From assembly GCF_025685655.1 (NCBI RefSeq), contig NZ_JAGSYG010000002.1:744001-808000 (forward strand): 64,000 nucleotides of DNA. Reading direction: 5' to 3'. The position numbers were made by a program, and so were the translations under genes. Positions 34,826-43,347 of the stretch are shown here, piece by piece. The notes beneath the pieces are model-generated. The model was given only the letters and a program-made list of their open reading frames with translations. It did not search any database and had not been told where the DNA came from. Origin of the DNA: Acidicapsa ligni. Its GTDB lineage: Bacteria > Acidobacteriota > Terriglobia > Terriglobales > Acidobacteriaceae. Every line of letters starts with the position of its first letter. Within the stretch, counting starts at the first letter, position 1.

Positions 34826-35434
34826 ATGCCAATACTTGAACTCGTGGAAAATGAAAAAAAGTTGCGCGTGCTGGCTGCAGCCAAGATCGTCTTCCTGCGC
34901 TACGGCTTCCGGCGCGTCACCATGCAGGACATAGCCGACGAAGCAGGAATATCGCGCCCTGCTCTCTATCTTGTTTTCCCTAATAAGGAAGAAGTATTCA
35001 TAGCCACCATCGGGCATCTCTCCGGGGAAAGCCTGGCGACAATTCGCGAGAAACTGCCTACTCTGCCGGACGCTGAGGCAAAACTGAGGTTTGCCTTTGA
35101 AATCTGGACAATCTATCCCTTTGAACTGATGCTCGCCTCGCCAGATGCAAGAGATCTGGCACACTGCGGCGAAGGCTTCGCCAGCGAAGTCCTCGGCAGA
35201 ATCTCTGCCGAATTCGAATCCATACTCCAGCTCATCCTTGAGCCGGTCGTTGCTGCAAATGGGGCCGCAATTCTTCCGGCAGCACAGGTCGCGCACCTTC
35301 TGGCAGCCTCAGCGCACGGCTATAAAGACGCGTCCAAATCCATCAGTGAACTGCGCGAAATGATCCACGGCTTGATTACGCTGACACTGGCCGCGCTGGA
35401 AGTAAAATCCAACCCCAGACCAGTATCAGCGTAA
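34826..35434 (+). CDS. TetR/AcrR family transcriptional regulator
   Basis: A 202-residue repressor. The N-terminal helix-turn-helix (about 15-60) reads AAKIVFLRYGFRRVTMQDIADEAGISRPALYLVFPNKEEVF, here described over two stretches; the rest is an all-helical ligand-binding and dimer domain. No Shine-Dalgarno sequence precedes the ATG, but CATAAT at 34812-34817 lies eight bases upstream inside the operator, so the repressor would block its own promoter. Its likely target is the divergent SDR gene. The inducer is unknown. Confidence 0.93.
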   Translation: MPILELVENEKKLRVLAAAKIVFLRYGFRRVTMQDIADEAGISRPALYLVFPNKEEVFIATIGHLSGESLATIREKLPTLPDAEAKLRFAFEIWTIYPFELMLASPDARDLAHCGEGFASEVLGRISAEFESILQLILEPVVAANGAAILPAAQVAHLLAASAHGYKDASKSISELREMIHGLITLTLAALEVKSNPRPVSA

Positions 35435-35440
35435 GCTCTC

Positions 35441-36766
35441 TTACTCGCCCGGCACAGGCGCAGCCCCGTCGCCCGCCACTCGGAAGATCCGCGGTATCCG
35501 CGTCTCAGCCGCAGGCAGCGCAGGGAAGCCCGCATGAGGCTCCGTCTGGTACCAATAAGCGACCGAATAATAATCATCCGACCGGTTATTCGCATGCCCA
35601 TGTTCGATCGTCGCGCGAATGGATTTTTCAAAAGCGATCGGGCTCTCGGTATGCCAGCGATACATGCAATAACGCCCGCCGATTCGTTCCGGATTTTCGA
35701 TAAACGGCGCACCATGATTCCTGTGGGAAAATGCCTGCTTGCCAAAATTCCAGGCGCCGTTAAAGTAGTCCTCGGTGCCGGTTCCGTTGATGGTTGGCAA
35801 CGTGTCCCCATCGATGAAGAACATGTCATCGCCCTCGCCAAACCAGGAATTCTGGTTCTGCAGCACGGACTGCGTCACACCCACAAAATGCCCGCGCCCC
35901 GTCGCCTCCATGTAGACGTAGTTGCCTTTGCCATCGAGATTTTTGCGGCTGTACACCGCGTTATCGCCCTTCTGATTCCAGTCGTCGACTTCGCCCTTGC
36001 ACGGCGCAGCCTGTGCGTACTGCGCATGAAAGCGACCAAGGTCGGCGGGCAACCCAGGCAGCACCACATAGTCGATGGCAAAGAAGTACGCATCCGTTTT
36101 CTTGCTGCCTTCATTGGTAACCGTAATCCTGGCCGCACTCGAAAACGGCATCTGAAAATAAGCGTTCATAGCCTTGGTCGTAGAGACTGCCGTCAGCTCA
36201 GACTCATAAATAAAATATTCCCCAAGGCCTAATCCAAAGAAGTCGCCAACCGGCACTTCAATCGATGGAGAACTCTCCCCATCCCACCAAGCGCGCAGCA
36301 CCAGGTTTTTCAAATGATACTCATCCGGCGACACGATGGTGACCCAGATATGCGTGATCACTCCCGCACCCGTAATGTCCAACAATGTCGCGGATTTCCC
36401 CGCCTCAATCTGCACCATGTCGGCATCCCCGCCGCTGCGATCCCAGCTTGAGGCTCGACGCGACTTGTAATTGCGCAACCGTGACTGCGAGAACAAATCG
36501 TCAGGAATACCCGCAACATCAGGCGCCGTCAATGGCGAAGCCGCTTTAGCAGCAGCTATCGCAGTCATCGGAGCAGTTGCCCCTAACCCCGCAATAGCCG
36601 CTCCAGAGGCAAGCAGGCCCAGCATCCTGCGCCGCCCAAGTCCTTCAATGTTCCCTGTGGCCGCGTCATTTGCTGTTTCCCCGCTGTGGTTTACATCGCT
36701 GTGGTTTGCATCTTTGCTGATCTTTCTATCTACATTTGGAGAATCGTTTAAATTTAGACCGCTCAT
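35441..36766 (-). CDS. Tat-exported DUF2961 (GH172-family) protein
   Basis: A 441-residue protein. ATG 36766 is chosen for the AAAGGA site upstream; an open reading frame extends to 37678 but that part only mirrors the NRAMP gene. Residues about 57-85 are a Tat signal (RRRMLGLLASG) after a long hydrophilic N-tail. The rest matches DUF2961, now glycoside hydrolase family 172, whose studied members act on alpha-D-fructofuranosides or alpha-D-arabinofuranosides. Typical segments are ISPITHIW-like GAGVITHIWVT, WWDGESSPSIEVPVGDFFG, DGDTLPTINGTGTEDYF and YRWHTESPIAF. The specificity here is unknown. Its stop is six bases from the convergent TetR stop. Confidence 0.88.
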   Translation of the reverse strand: MSGLNLNDSPNVDRKISKDANHSDVNHSGETANDAATGNIEGLGRRRMLGLLASGAAIAGLGATAPMTAIAAAKAASPLTAPDVAGIPDDLFSQSRLRNYKSRRASSWDRSGGDADMVQIEAGKSATLLDITGAGVITHIWVTIVSPDEYHLKNLVLRAWWDGESSPSIEVPVGDFFGLGLGEYFIYESELTAVSTTKAMNAYFQMPFSSAARITVTNEGSKKTDAYFFAIDYVVLPGLPADLGRFHAQYAQAAPCKGEVDDWNQKGDNAVYSRKNLDGKGNYVYMEATGRGHFVGVTQSVLQNQNSWFGEGDDMFFIDGDTLPTINGTGTEDYFNGAWNFGKQAFSHRNHGAPFIENPERIGGRYCMYRWHTESPIAFEKSIRATIEHGHANNRSDDYYSVAYWYQTEPHAGFPALPAAETRIPRIFRVAGDGAAPVPGE

Positions 36767-36913
36767 AAATTCCTTTCTAGAAATACAAACAGAATAAGTC
36801 ATGCTCCCCATCTGCGGATAACCTGCGCGTCTATCTGTTTTTCTCAACTCACACACTGAATTCAGAATGATATGTTCATGGTGGATATACCTTGAGTCGA
36901 GGAGAAAGAGTGC

Positions 36914-38152
36914 ATGTGGAAGCGCTGGCGAATCCGGATCATGCTCTTCCTCGCCGTGCTTGGTCCCGGCTTCATCACCGCCAACGTCGACAACGACTCG
37001 GCCGGCATTCTCACCTATTCTCAGGCCGGAGCGCAATACGGATACGCGCTGCTCTGGACCATGATTCCGATCACGCTCGCTCTGATCGTTGTGCAGGAAA
37101 TGTGCGCCCGCATGGGCGTCGTCACAGGCAAAGGACTCAGCGATCTGATTCGTGAAGAGTTCGGCCTGCGCGTCACCGTCGTCGTGATGGTGCTGCTGGT
37201 TGTAGTCAACTACACCAACGTCATTACCGAATTCATCGGCATCGCAGGCAGCCTGCACCTGTTTCATGTGTCGAAATTCATCTCCGTGCCCATCTGCGCT
37301 ATCCTCGTCTGGCTGCTTGCAGTTCGCGGAGATTATAAGCAGGTCGAGAAGATCTTCCTCTTCGCCTCCATCGTTTACATCGCCTACATCTTCGCCGGAG
37401 TGCTCTCCCAACCCGACTGGCACGACGCCATGCTGGCCACGGTCAGAATGCCGAAGCGCTCCATGTGGACCGGCGATTACATCTACATGGCTGTCGGCGT
37501 AGTCGGCACCACCATCGCGCCGTGGATGCAGTTCTACCTGCAATCCTCCATCGTGGAAAAAGGCGCCCGCGTCAAGGACTACGCAGCCTCGCGCCTCGAT
37601 GTCATCGTCGGCAGCATCTTCACCGATATCGTGGCTTGGTTCATCATCGTCGCCTGCGCAGCCACCCTCTTCGTACACGGCATGGGAGCCATCCAGGTAC
37701 CCTCAGACGCCGCCGACGCCATGCGCCCACTGGCTGGCAACTACGCCTTCCTGCTCTTCGCCTTCGGACTGTTCAACGCATCGCTCTTCGCTGCATCGGT
37801 TCTCCCACTTTCAACTGCGTACACCGTCTGCGAAGGTCTTGGCCTGGAGTCAGGCGTAGACAAGAGTTTCAAAGAAGCTCCCTTCTTCTACTGGCTCTAC
37901 GCCCTGCTCATCGCCAGCGGAGCCATCACCGTCCTCATCCTGCCCGACACCAAGCTAATCAGCATGGCGATTTTTTCGCAGGTGCTCAACGGAATCCTGC
38001 TGCCCGTCGTGATCGTGCTGATGCTCATCCTGATCAACCGCAAAGAGCTGATGGGCCAATACATCAATTCAAAGTTATTCAACGTAATCGCGTGGACTAC
38101 CTGCCTGATCGTGATCGCCCTGAACGTAGCCCTGATGTTCTCGCATCGTTAG
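36914..38152 (+). CDS. NRAMP-like metal ion transporter with altered binding site
   Basis: A 412-residue, about 11-helix inner-membrane carrier, with GAGGAG at 36899-36904 nine bases before the ATG. The first helix (LGPGFITANVDNDSAGIL) aligns with the NRAMP DPGN motif but reads DNDS (residues 26-29). The sixth helix reads IAPW (201-204) where manganese/iron NRAMPs have the MPH motif. So the Asn and the Met that make NRAMP selective for transition metals are both absent. Known relatives with such changes include Mg2+ carriers (NRMT) and other NRAMP-related clades. The substrate is therefore open; a divalent cation is likely. Confidence 0.88.
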   Translation: MWKRWRIRIMLFLAVLGPGFITANVDNDSAGILTYSQAGAQYGYALLWTMIPITLALIVVQEMCARMGVVTGKGLSDLIREEFGLRVTVVVMVLLVVVNYTNVITEFIGIAGSLHLFHVSKFISVPICAILVWLLAVRGDYKQVEKIFLFASIVYIAYIFAGVLSQPDWHDAMLATVRMPKRSMWTGDYIYMAVGVVGTTIAPWMQFYLQSSIVEKGARVKDYAASRLDVIVGSIFTDIVAWFIIVACAATLFVHGMGAIQVPSDAADAMRPLAGNYAFLLFAFGLFNASLFAASVLPLSTAYTVCEGLGLESGVDKSFKEAPFFYWLYALLIASGAITVLILPDTKLISMAIFSQVLNGILLPVVIVLMLILINRKELMGQYINSKLFNVIAWTTCLIVIALNVALMFSHR

Positions 38153-38192
38153 CTTCTCGCATCACTGGCGCGCAAACGCATCTCGACTGCAA

Positions 38193-38226
38193 AAGAGCGA
38201 GGCCGCATCGTTGCGGCCTCGCTCTT
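38193..38226. terminator. Strong hairpin between NRAMP gene and the small Cys-rich gene
   Basis: AAGAGCGAGGCCGCA (38193-38207) and TGCGGCCTCGCTCTT (38212-38226) form a perfect 15-bp stem with loop TCGT. It lies between convergent genes and can serve both. Confidence 0.88.
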
Positions 38227-38253
38227 ATTACTGAACTTTAGATACCGGACTTC

Positions 38254-38463
38254 TTAGGCATACGCCGCAGGCGCAAATCCATCGCAGCCGCTAACCGGCG
38301 TCACCATCAAATGAAGTGGAGCGTGCTTAGGATGGCCGCATTCATCAATCAATGTTTCCGATGCTTGATGAGAGGAAAGAATCGCCACCAGCTTGTCGCT
38401 ACTTTTGTGAGACTCACCGAAGTGTGAACACAGTCCGCATTGCCCGTCGTTGATTGCTGACAT
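38254..38463 (-). CDS. Small Cys/His-rich protein, unknown
   Basis: A 69-residue protein with a very strong AGGAGG five bases before its ATG, so it is certainly translated. Cysteines and histidines cluster as CGLC (residues 9-12) with H14 and H19, then ECGHPKHAPLHL (about 41-52) and SGCDGF (about 58-63). This suggests a small zinc-binding module. I do not recognise the family from sequence. It is convergent with the NRAMP gene and shares its terminator. Confidence 0.75.
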   Translation of the reverse strand: MSAINDGQCGLCSHFGESHKSSDKLVAILSSHQASETLIDECGHPKHAPLHLMVTPVSGCDGFAPAAYA

Positions 38464-38754
38464 AGTAACCTCCTCAGGTTGGTCGAACGCGGCAATTATC
38501 TCTCCATAAGACGCAATTTTGCAATGCCAATTTGCACATGTAAGTAATTGAAAGTAGGACAGATTAAGTCGGCTTTAACGCAAATTGATGTAAGTAGCGG
38601 ACTTCTAAATAACTCGGTTGCTCTGCATTTTCAACGATCTGCATCCCACAATAAGTTACCTCGCAGATACTGGAGAATTTTTCAGAAAGGGTATAGTCCA
38701 AAGCATAGAGGTCCGTGTGACTTTTGGCGGCATTCGACTATTCCGAAAAATATT

Positions 38755-40236
38755 CTAAATAGAAGACAATCGCACCCGGTCAGCGACCACAAGAACAGGT
38801 GTAACTTCGACGCGGTTTCTGCCCGACTGCTTGGCCTTGTAAAGAGCCCGGTCGGCATACTCCACAAGAAGTTCCGGAGACGTAATGTAATTCAGATGTC
38901 CACTCGCAGCAGCGCCAATGCTTACACTGAGCGACCTTCCGTTAGCTCCTGGAAGAGGTAGCGCAGAGACGGCTGCACGAATTTTCTCCGCTACAATCAA
39001 CGCTCCCTCCAGCCGTGTCAGTGGAAGAATCACAGCAAATTCCTCGCCGCCATAACGGGACACAGAATCAATAGTGCGCGGCAGTAAGTTTGAAATGCAC
39101 TGTGCAATCGCCACCAGGCATGTATCGCCGTATGGATGGCCATAGTTGTCGTTCACTTCTTTGAAATAGTCCACATCAATCATCAGCAGTGCAAGAAAAT
39201 CGTCATTTCTATCCGCATACTTCCAATCCCTTTTCAGATAGAGTTCAAACGCTCCGCGGTTGCCAATCTGGGTCAAATGGTCCCGCATGGTCTGATCCGT
39301 GAGTTGATCTTTGGCTTCCATATGTTGGCTCTGCGTCACGGCAAGTCGCAGCCCAAAGATAACGATCGCAACACCAATGGCTGCAAATCCAATCAGCGGA
39401 TGAATGAGAGTCAGGCATGCTCCAAGTAGAAACGCAGCCAGCATCGAAAAGAGCGGCATAGCTGCACGAATGATGTAGCGCGTACGCGGAGAATATGCTG
39501 GCTTGCCTGTATTTCGAACCGGAAAATAGGCCAGAATGGCAAATCCCACGTTGGGGAGACAGATCATGAAGTCGAACGGCGAGTGATGATGCCACCCCAA
39601 AGTATCGTAAACGATATAGTCATTCAGGAAAAAGCTGATAGCATCCAGCCCCAGGAAAACACAGAGTGCCCGCCCAAAATGTTTCTCCTGGGATGAAGTC
39701 AGACTAGGCAAAACAATGAGAGCCGCTCCTGCTAAAAAGACCTTGAAGATAAGAAAAAACTGAGTAAAATGCGGTCTTTCGAAAAGATGTGTATCGGCCA
39801 AAGCGAGGGTACAGATCAACACCGTCAGGCACACATCCATCCAAGGAATAGTGGTGGAACTCCTTTCCTCCGGAGGGCTGGAGACAATCACCAGCCGCAG
39901 GGAAAGTATGATCAATGACGCGCTGAATGTGTTTACATGCGGCCAACGAGGCAGATACAGATCGAGGATCGACATAGCGAACATACCGACAGTCCAGATA
40001 GCAATGCTGGACAGCAGTAATATCCATCGCAGGCGCAATGAGCCGCTGGTCTTGCGCGCAGCTCCCCATCCGGCCAGAAGGGCAGCTAGTCCAGGAAATC
40101 CGGCGATCGTATACGACAGCGCATCGGATGCCGAGGTAAAAATCACCATTGTGGCGGCATACAGGGCAAGGTAGCCACCCGAGATTGCAAGCACAAGTAT
40201 CGGACGAGACTTCGCCGCACCAGTAATCGAAGACAT
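38755..40236 (-). CDS. Membrane-bound diguanylate cyclase (GGDEF)
   Basis: A 493-residue protein with about nine hydrophobic helices in the first 310 residues and a C-terminal GGDEF domain (about 330-490). The active-site motif is RYGGEEF, so it should make cyclic di-GMP. An inhibitory I-site, RTID, sits exactly five residues before it, giving product feedback. DVDYFKEVNDNYGHPYGD is the substrate and metal segment. ATG 40236 has AGAGG four bases upstream and is preferred to 40260. The 290-bp gap after it (38464-38754) shows nothing I can identify. Confidence 0.92.
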   Translation of the reverse strand: MSSITGAAKSRPILVLAISGGYLALYAATMVIFTSASDALSYTIAGFPGLAALLAGWGAARKTSGSLRLRWILLLSSIAIWTVGMFAMSILDLYLPRWPHVNTFSASLIILSLRLVIVSSPPEERSSTTIPWMDVCLTVLICTLALADTHLFERPHFTQFFLIFKVFLAGAALIVLPSLTSSQEKHFGRALCVFLGLDAISFFLNDYIVYDTLGWHHHSPFDFMICLPNVGFAILAYFPVRNTGKPAYSPRTRYIIRAAMPLFSMLAAFLLGACLTLIHPLIGFAAIGVAIVIFGLRLAVTQSQHMEAKDQLTDQTMRDHLTQIGNRGAFELYLKRDWKYADRNDDFLALLMIDVDYFKEVNDNYGHPYGDTCLVAIAQCISNLLPRTIDSVSRYGGEEFAVILPLTRLEGALIVAEKIRAAVSALPLPGANGRSLSVSIGAAASGHLNYITSPELLVEYADRALYKAKQSGRNRVEVTPVLVVADRVRLSSI

Positions 40237-40418
40237 AGCACCTCTGAGCCTGCTCAACATTGCCCGGATCGCGAGTCCAATACAGAGATCGAAGAAGTTA
40301 CAAATAATGATAACTGCCGGTAAGCCAGTTATGGATGATCAATGCTTCAATTGTTACTTAAGTTTCTAATTAAAAGACGAGCCAGAAATGGCCCCAAAAA
40401 TACAGACCCGAAATCTTT

Positions 40419-40904
40419 CTACAGCAGCTTCCCAGCCGCCAGATCCCGAATCAAACCTCGGTCGGCAGCCAGAAAATCATAGTTCGGCAGTTCTTCCAGC
40501 TTTACCCAGCGCACTTCTTTGAAGATACGGTTTTCCAACTCGCCCTCAAACTCGTACACCGCAAAGAATTGTAGATCCACCGCGCCACCATGCCGGTAAT
40601 TATGGCGAATATGCGTCACACGCGGCCCGATCGTGGCATCGATGCCCAACTCCTCGTTCAGCTCACGCGCCAGAGCCGCTTCCGGACCCTCGCCCGGCTC
40701 GATCTTGCCGCCAGGGAACTCCCACTGCAAAGCCATAGGCTGATCCGGTCGGCGTTGACAGATAAGCACTTCGCTTCCGCGAAGCATCAGCGCAGCCACC
40801 ACAAGCCGCAGGGCATTCGTCCGTGTTCCAGTCGCGCCGCTTCCAGCCTCGTTCCCGTTCTTAGCCGTCGTTTCTTCGCCAGGACCTGCGTTCTCTTCCG
40901 TCAC
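40419..40904 (-). CDS. mutT: Nudix hydrolase (MutT-like)
   Basis: A 161-residue protein. The Nudix box runs GGKIEPGEGPEAALARELNEELGI and contains the invariant Gly, Glu and REUxEExGU residues, within a domain that starts ALRLVVAALML near residue 31 and has CQRRPDQPMALQWEFPGG, the MutT-type substrate loop. It probably removes 8-oxo-dGTP from the nucleotide pool, though other Nudix substrates are possible. Before the domain is a low-complexity Gly/Thr/Asn tail of about 30 residues. The start is GTG; there is no ribosome-binding site but TACACT lies six bases upstream (40911-40916 complement), suggesting a leaderless mRNA. Confidence 0.88.
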   Translation of the reverse strand: MTEENAGPGEETTAKNGNEAGSGATGTRTNALRLVVAALMLRGSEVLICQRRPDQPMALQWEFPGGKIEPGEGPEAALARELNEELGIDATIGPRVTHIRHNYRHGGAVDLQFFAVYEFEGELENRIFKEVRWVKLEELPNYDFLAADRGLIRDLAAGKLL

Positions 40905-41037
40905 TGAACCAGTGTAGTCGCTCCAGCCGCGAAGCTGAAAGCGCGTCTTGCTCAGTAACCTCAGGCTCGCCCCGATCCTTGAATGGTTCGTTTTTTAACG
41001 GATCGTAATTTTCAGGAAGGGAAGGAGCGATCCCAAA

Positions 41038-41784
41038 TCACTCCCCGGCAACTCCAGCGTGAACACCCTCAGCCGCCTGTGGCCTGAAGTAACCCCATCC
41101 ACGCTGCGCACATGCCTCAAGCAACGCCGGAGAGGGATTGATTGGAAACGGCTTACGAGCAATCTCCAGCATCGCCAGGTCATGGATAGAATTCCCGAAA
41201 ACCACATCCGGACGGTCCAGACCGACCCGCCGCAGCGATTCTGCCTTGCCCTCGTCCGTCGGAACATCCACAATATCGGCGGTAATCAGCCCGCTCTCGA
41301 CTCGAACCTCAGCCGCCAGCACGCGTTCCTCGGGAATGCCAAACTGCCGTACACCCTCCGCGATGACCCACTTGTTCGTCGAACTGACTGCCCAGAGCGT
41401 CGCGCCCTGCGCATTCAGCTTGTCGATCAACTGCCGCATCTCGGCAAACATATGCATCTGCACATGTTTGGAGATAAACTCCGCAGCGGCGGAACGCAAT
41501 TCCTGCTCACGCAATCCCGCATACACCTGCGCCATTTGGCCGCAGATATCCCGCTCGCTGACCTTGCCTGCCATGTATGCCCGGTGCCGTGTGTCCATCC
41601 AATCGCTGGCAGAGCGCGAAACCAGCCCCTGCTCGATCGACCACACCATAAAACTGTAGCCCGCGTCGCCGCCCCACAACGTGCCATCGCAATCAAAGAC
41701 CGCAACCTGTGGCTTCTGATCCAATACCAACTGCTCCATTTCAGCAGCCGTCCAGCGGGGAATCTCAATCTGTGTCTGTATCAC
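41038..41784 (-). CDS. HAD-superfamily phosphatase (SerB-like)
   Basis: A 248-residue cytosolic HAD enzyme of the phosphoserine phosphatase-like subclass (IB). Motif I is VFDCDGTLW (nucleophile D31, acid D33). Motif II is the Ser in LWAVSSTNKWV. The motif III Lys is in DEGKAESL, with motif IV VVFGNSIHDLAML. The cap between residues 45 and 125 is helical. The physiological substrate is unknown. It starts at GTG with AGGA further upstream. It stands alone, 133 bases upstream of the Nudix gene. Confidence 0.85.
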   Translation of the reverse strand: MIQTQIEIPRWTAAEMEQLVLDQKPQVAVFDCDGTLWGGDAGYSFMVWSIEQGLVSRSASDWMDTRHRAYMAGKVSERDICGQMAQVYAGLREQELRSAAAEFISKHVQMHMFAEMRQLIDKLNAQGATLWAVSSTNKWVIAEGVRQFGIPEERVLAAEVRVESGLITADIVDVPTDEGKAESLRRVGLDRPDVVFGNSIHDLAMLEIARKPFPINPSPALLEACAQRGWGYFRPQAAEGVHAGVAGE

Positions 41785-42360
41785 TTATCTCGTCCTGGGT
41801 TGAGCCTGCCTGCGCTCATCTCTTCTGCAATCCGATACTCTTCTAACCATTTTCCCTCAGTTGCATGTCTTTTGCCTATCCAAACCATGTAAACGTGTTG
41901 TGAACAAGTAAAACCTTTCACCCGATAGCAACTACAGCATCAACATCCAGAACATTACCCCAGCCACCAGCCTTAACCCTTTGCCTTAGCTTTTGTCCTT
42001 GCCCTTGCTTTTGCAGTTGCACTTGCCCTTGCCTTTCTGTCTGTCATTCCCGCAGGGAATCTGCTTCTCCCATCCCCAAAGAACAATCCCAAACCCACAC
42101 CACAGAGCCGCAAACTCAACCAGCAACCAGGCTTTTAGAGTCTTTTTCTTTGTTGCCGAATTTGATTCGGTGTCCAATGTGGTTCTCCAGGCATGCGCGG
42201 CGACGTCCATTTGCCTCCTGAAAGGCCATAATCGCTTTAGAGCATTTTCCCAACGGGTGTAATCCGGCCAGCAATGGCCCTGTGGTCTTTCTTCCAAGAG
42301 AGGGCACGCCGGAAGTATTTCCGCCAGGCCGCCGCAATCGGAAAAAGCTCTCGTAAACCT
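41785..42360. other. Intergenic region upstream of xerD
   Basis: A 576-bp non-coding stretch. It holds the HAD gene promoter, the TTG hexamer array (41981-42034) and a small hairpin beside it. An open reading frame on the minus strand across 41986-42498 ends in the hexamer array as alternating Lys, Gly and Cys, and I do not regard it as a gene. No ribosome-binding site or conserved motif is visible elsewhere. Confidence 0.55.
41981..42060. repeat. TTG-hexamer array with flanking ATTCCC hairpin
   Basis: Nine consecutive six-base units, all but one beginning TTG (one begins TAG), lie in register at 41981-42034. Twelve bases on, ATTCCC (42046-42051) and GGGAAT (42055-42060) form a six-base-pair hairpin with a GCA loop. 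The combination looks like a dispersed intergenic element I associate with this bacterial group. Confidence 0.6.
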
Positions 42361-43347
42361 ATGGAAACCTCGCGCAATCTCGGCCTCGTACGGGAATATC
42401 TCACCTACCTGCGCGTCGAAAAAGGCCTGCGCCCACTGACCTGCGAAGCCTATGACAGCGACCTCAAAACCTTCGCTGAATTCCTCGAAAGCCGCCACGG
42501 CGTACTCCTCACCGCCACCCAGCAGGATGTAGCCGCTTTACTTGAGCATCTCCGCACCCACGGCATCGACTCCCGCTCCGCCGCGCGCAAGCTGAGCTGT
42601 ATTCGCGGTTTCTATAAATGGCTCCTGCTCGACCGCCGTATCCATCACGACCCCACCATCAATATCGAATCGCCCAAAGCCTGGAAAGTCCTGCCCAAGT
42701 CGCTCGCCGAGTCGGAAGTAAATGAAATGCTCCAGGTCGCCGAGATGGCCACCAACCACCCCCAGGCCAATGCCACAGCCCTGCGCAATCGCGCCATTCT
42801 CGAACTGCTCTATGCCGGCGGTCTGCGCGTCTCCGAAGTGACCAGCCTTTCCACCAGCGACCTTGCTCTCGACTCCGGCCGCGTTCTAGTTCGCGGTAAA
42901 GGAGACAAGGAGCGCATCGTACCGCTCGGTCGCACCGCCCTCGAAGTTCTCGAAGCCTATCTCCGCGATGGCCGCCCGCATCTGGCCCGCGCCCGCATGG
43001 CCGATGCTTCGCGCCTCTTTCTCTCTCTGCGCGGCATGCCCCTCACCCGCCAGTCCATCTGGATGATGGTCAAGGCCGCCAACGTCTCTGCCAGTCCGCA
43101 CACCCTGCGCCACAGTTGCGCCACGCACATGGTGGAGCACGGCGCCGACCTGCGCAGCGTTCAATTGCTTCTCGGCCACGCCGACATCTCCACCACCCAG
43201 GTCTATACCCACCTGGCTCTGGGCCGCCTCAAGGCTGTTCACCGCGAACATCATCCACGCGGCAAGTCCGCAGCCACGCGCCTTGCAGCACTTGAGTCCG
43301 TAGAATCCTTAGGACCGGCCCTCGCCCTCGAAGAAGAGCAGCCATGA
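42361..43347 (+). CDS. xerD: Tyrosine recombinase XerD
   Basis: A 328-residue tyrosine recombinase. The N-terminal core-binding domain (about 5-95) precedes the catalytic domain, which has R156 (GLRVSEV), K180 ([14 protein letters not shown]), H247 and R250 (HTLRH), H273 (LGHADIS) and the nucleophile Y282 (TQVYTHL). All catalytic residues are present. Length and spacing are those of the cellular Xer proteins that resolve chromosome dimers at dif, not of phage integrases. ATG 42361 gives the usual length; an in-frame ATG at 42274 would add 29 unrelated residues. It overlaps the xerC start by four bases. Confidence 0.9.
   Translation: METSRNLGLVREYLTYLRVEKGLRPLTCEAYDSDLKTFAEFLESRHGVLLTATQQDVAALLEHLRTHGIDSRSAARKLSCIRGFYKWLLLDRRIHHDPTINIESPKAWKVLPKSLAESEVNEMLQVAEMATNHPQANATALRNRAILELLYAGGLRVSEVTSLSTSDLALDSGRVLVRGKGDKERIVPLGRTALEVLEAYLRDGRPHLARARMADASRLFLSLRGMPLTRQSIWMMVKAANVSASPHTLRHSCATHMVEHGADLRSVQLLLGHADISTTQVYTHLALGRLKAVHREHHPRGKSAATRLAALESVESLGPALALEEEQP

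Noticed and set aside
35441-37678. 745-codon minus-strand frame joining the DUF2961 gene to a region over the NRAMP gene
   Set aside because: The part beyond 36766 is the antisense image of the NRAMP coding sequence; the ribosome-binding site and Tat signal place the start at 36766.
41986-42498. Minus-strand frame ending in Lys/Gly/Cys repeats
   Set aside because: It covers the xerD start and the TTG hexamer array; the C-terminal KGKG pattern is produced by the array and no motif or ribosome-binding site supports it.
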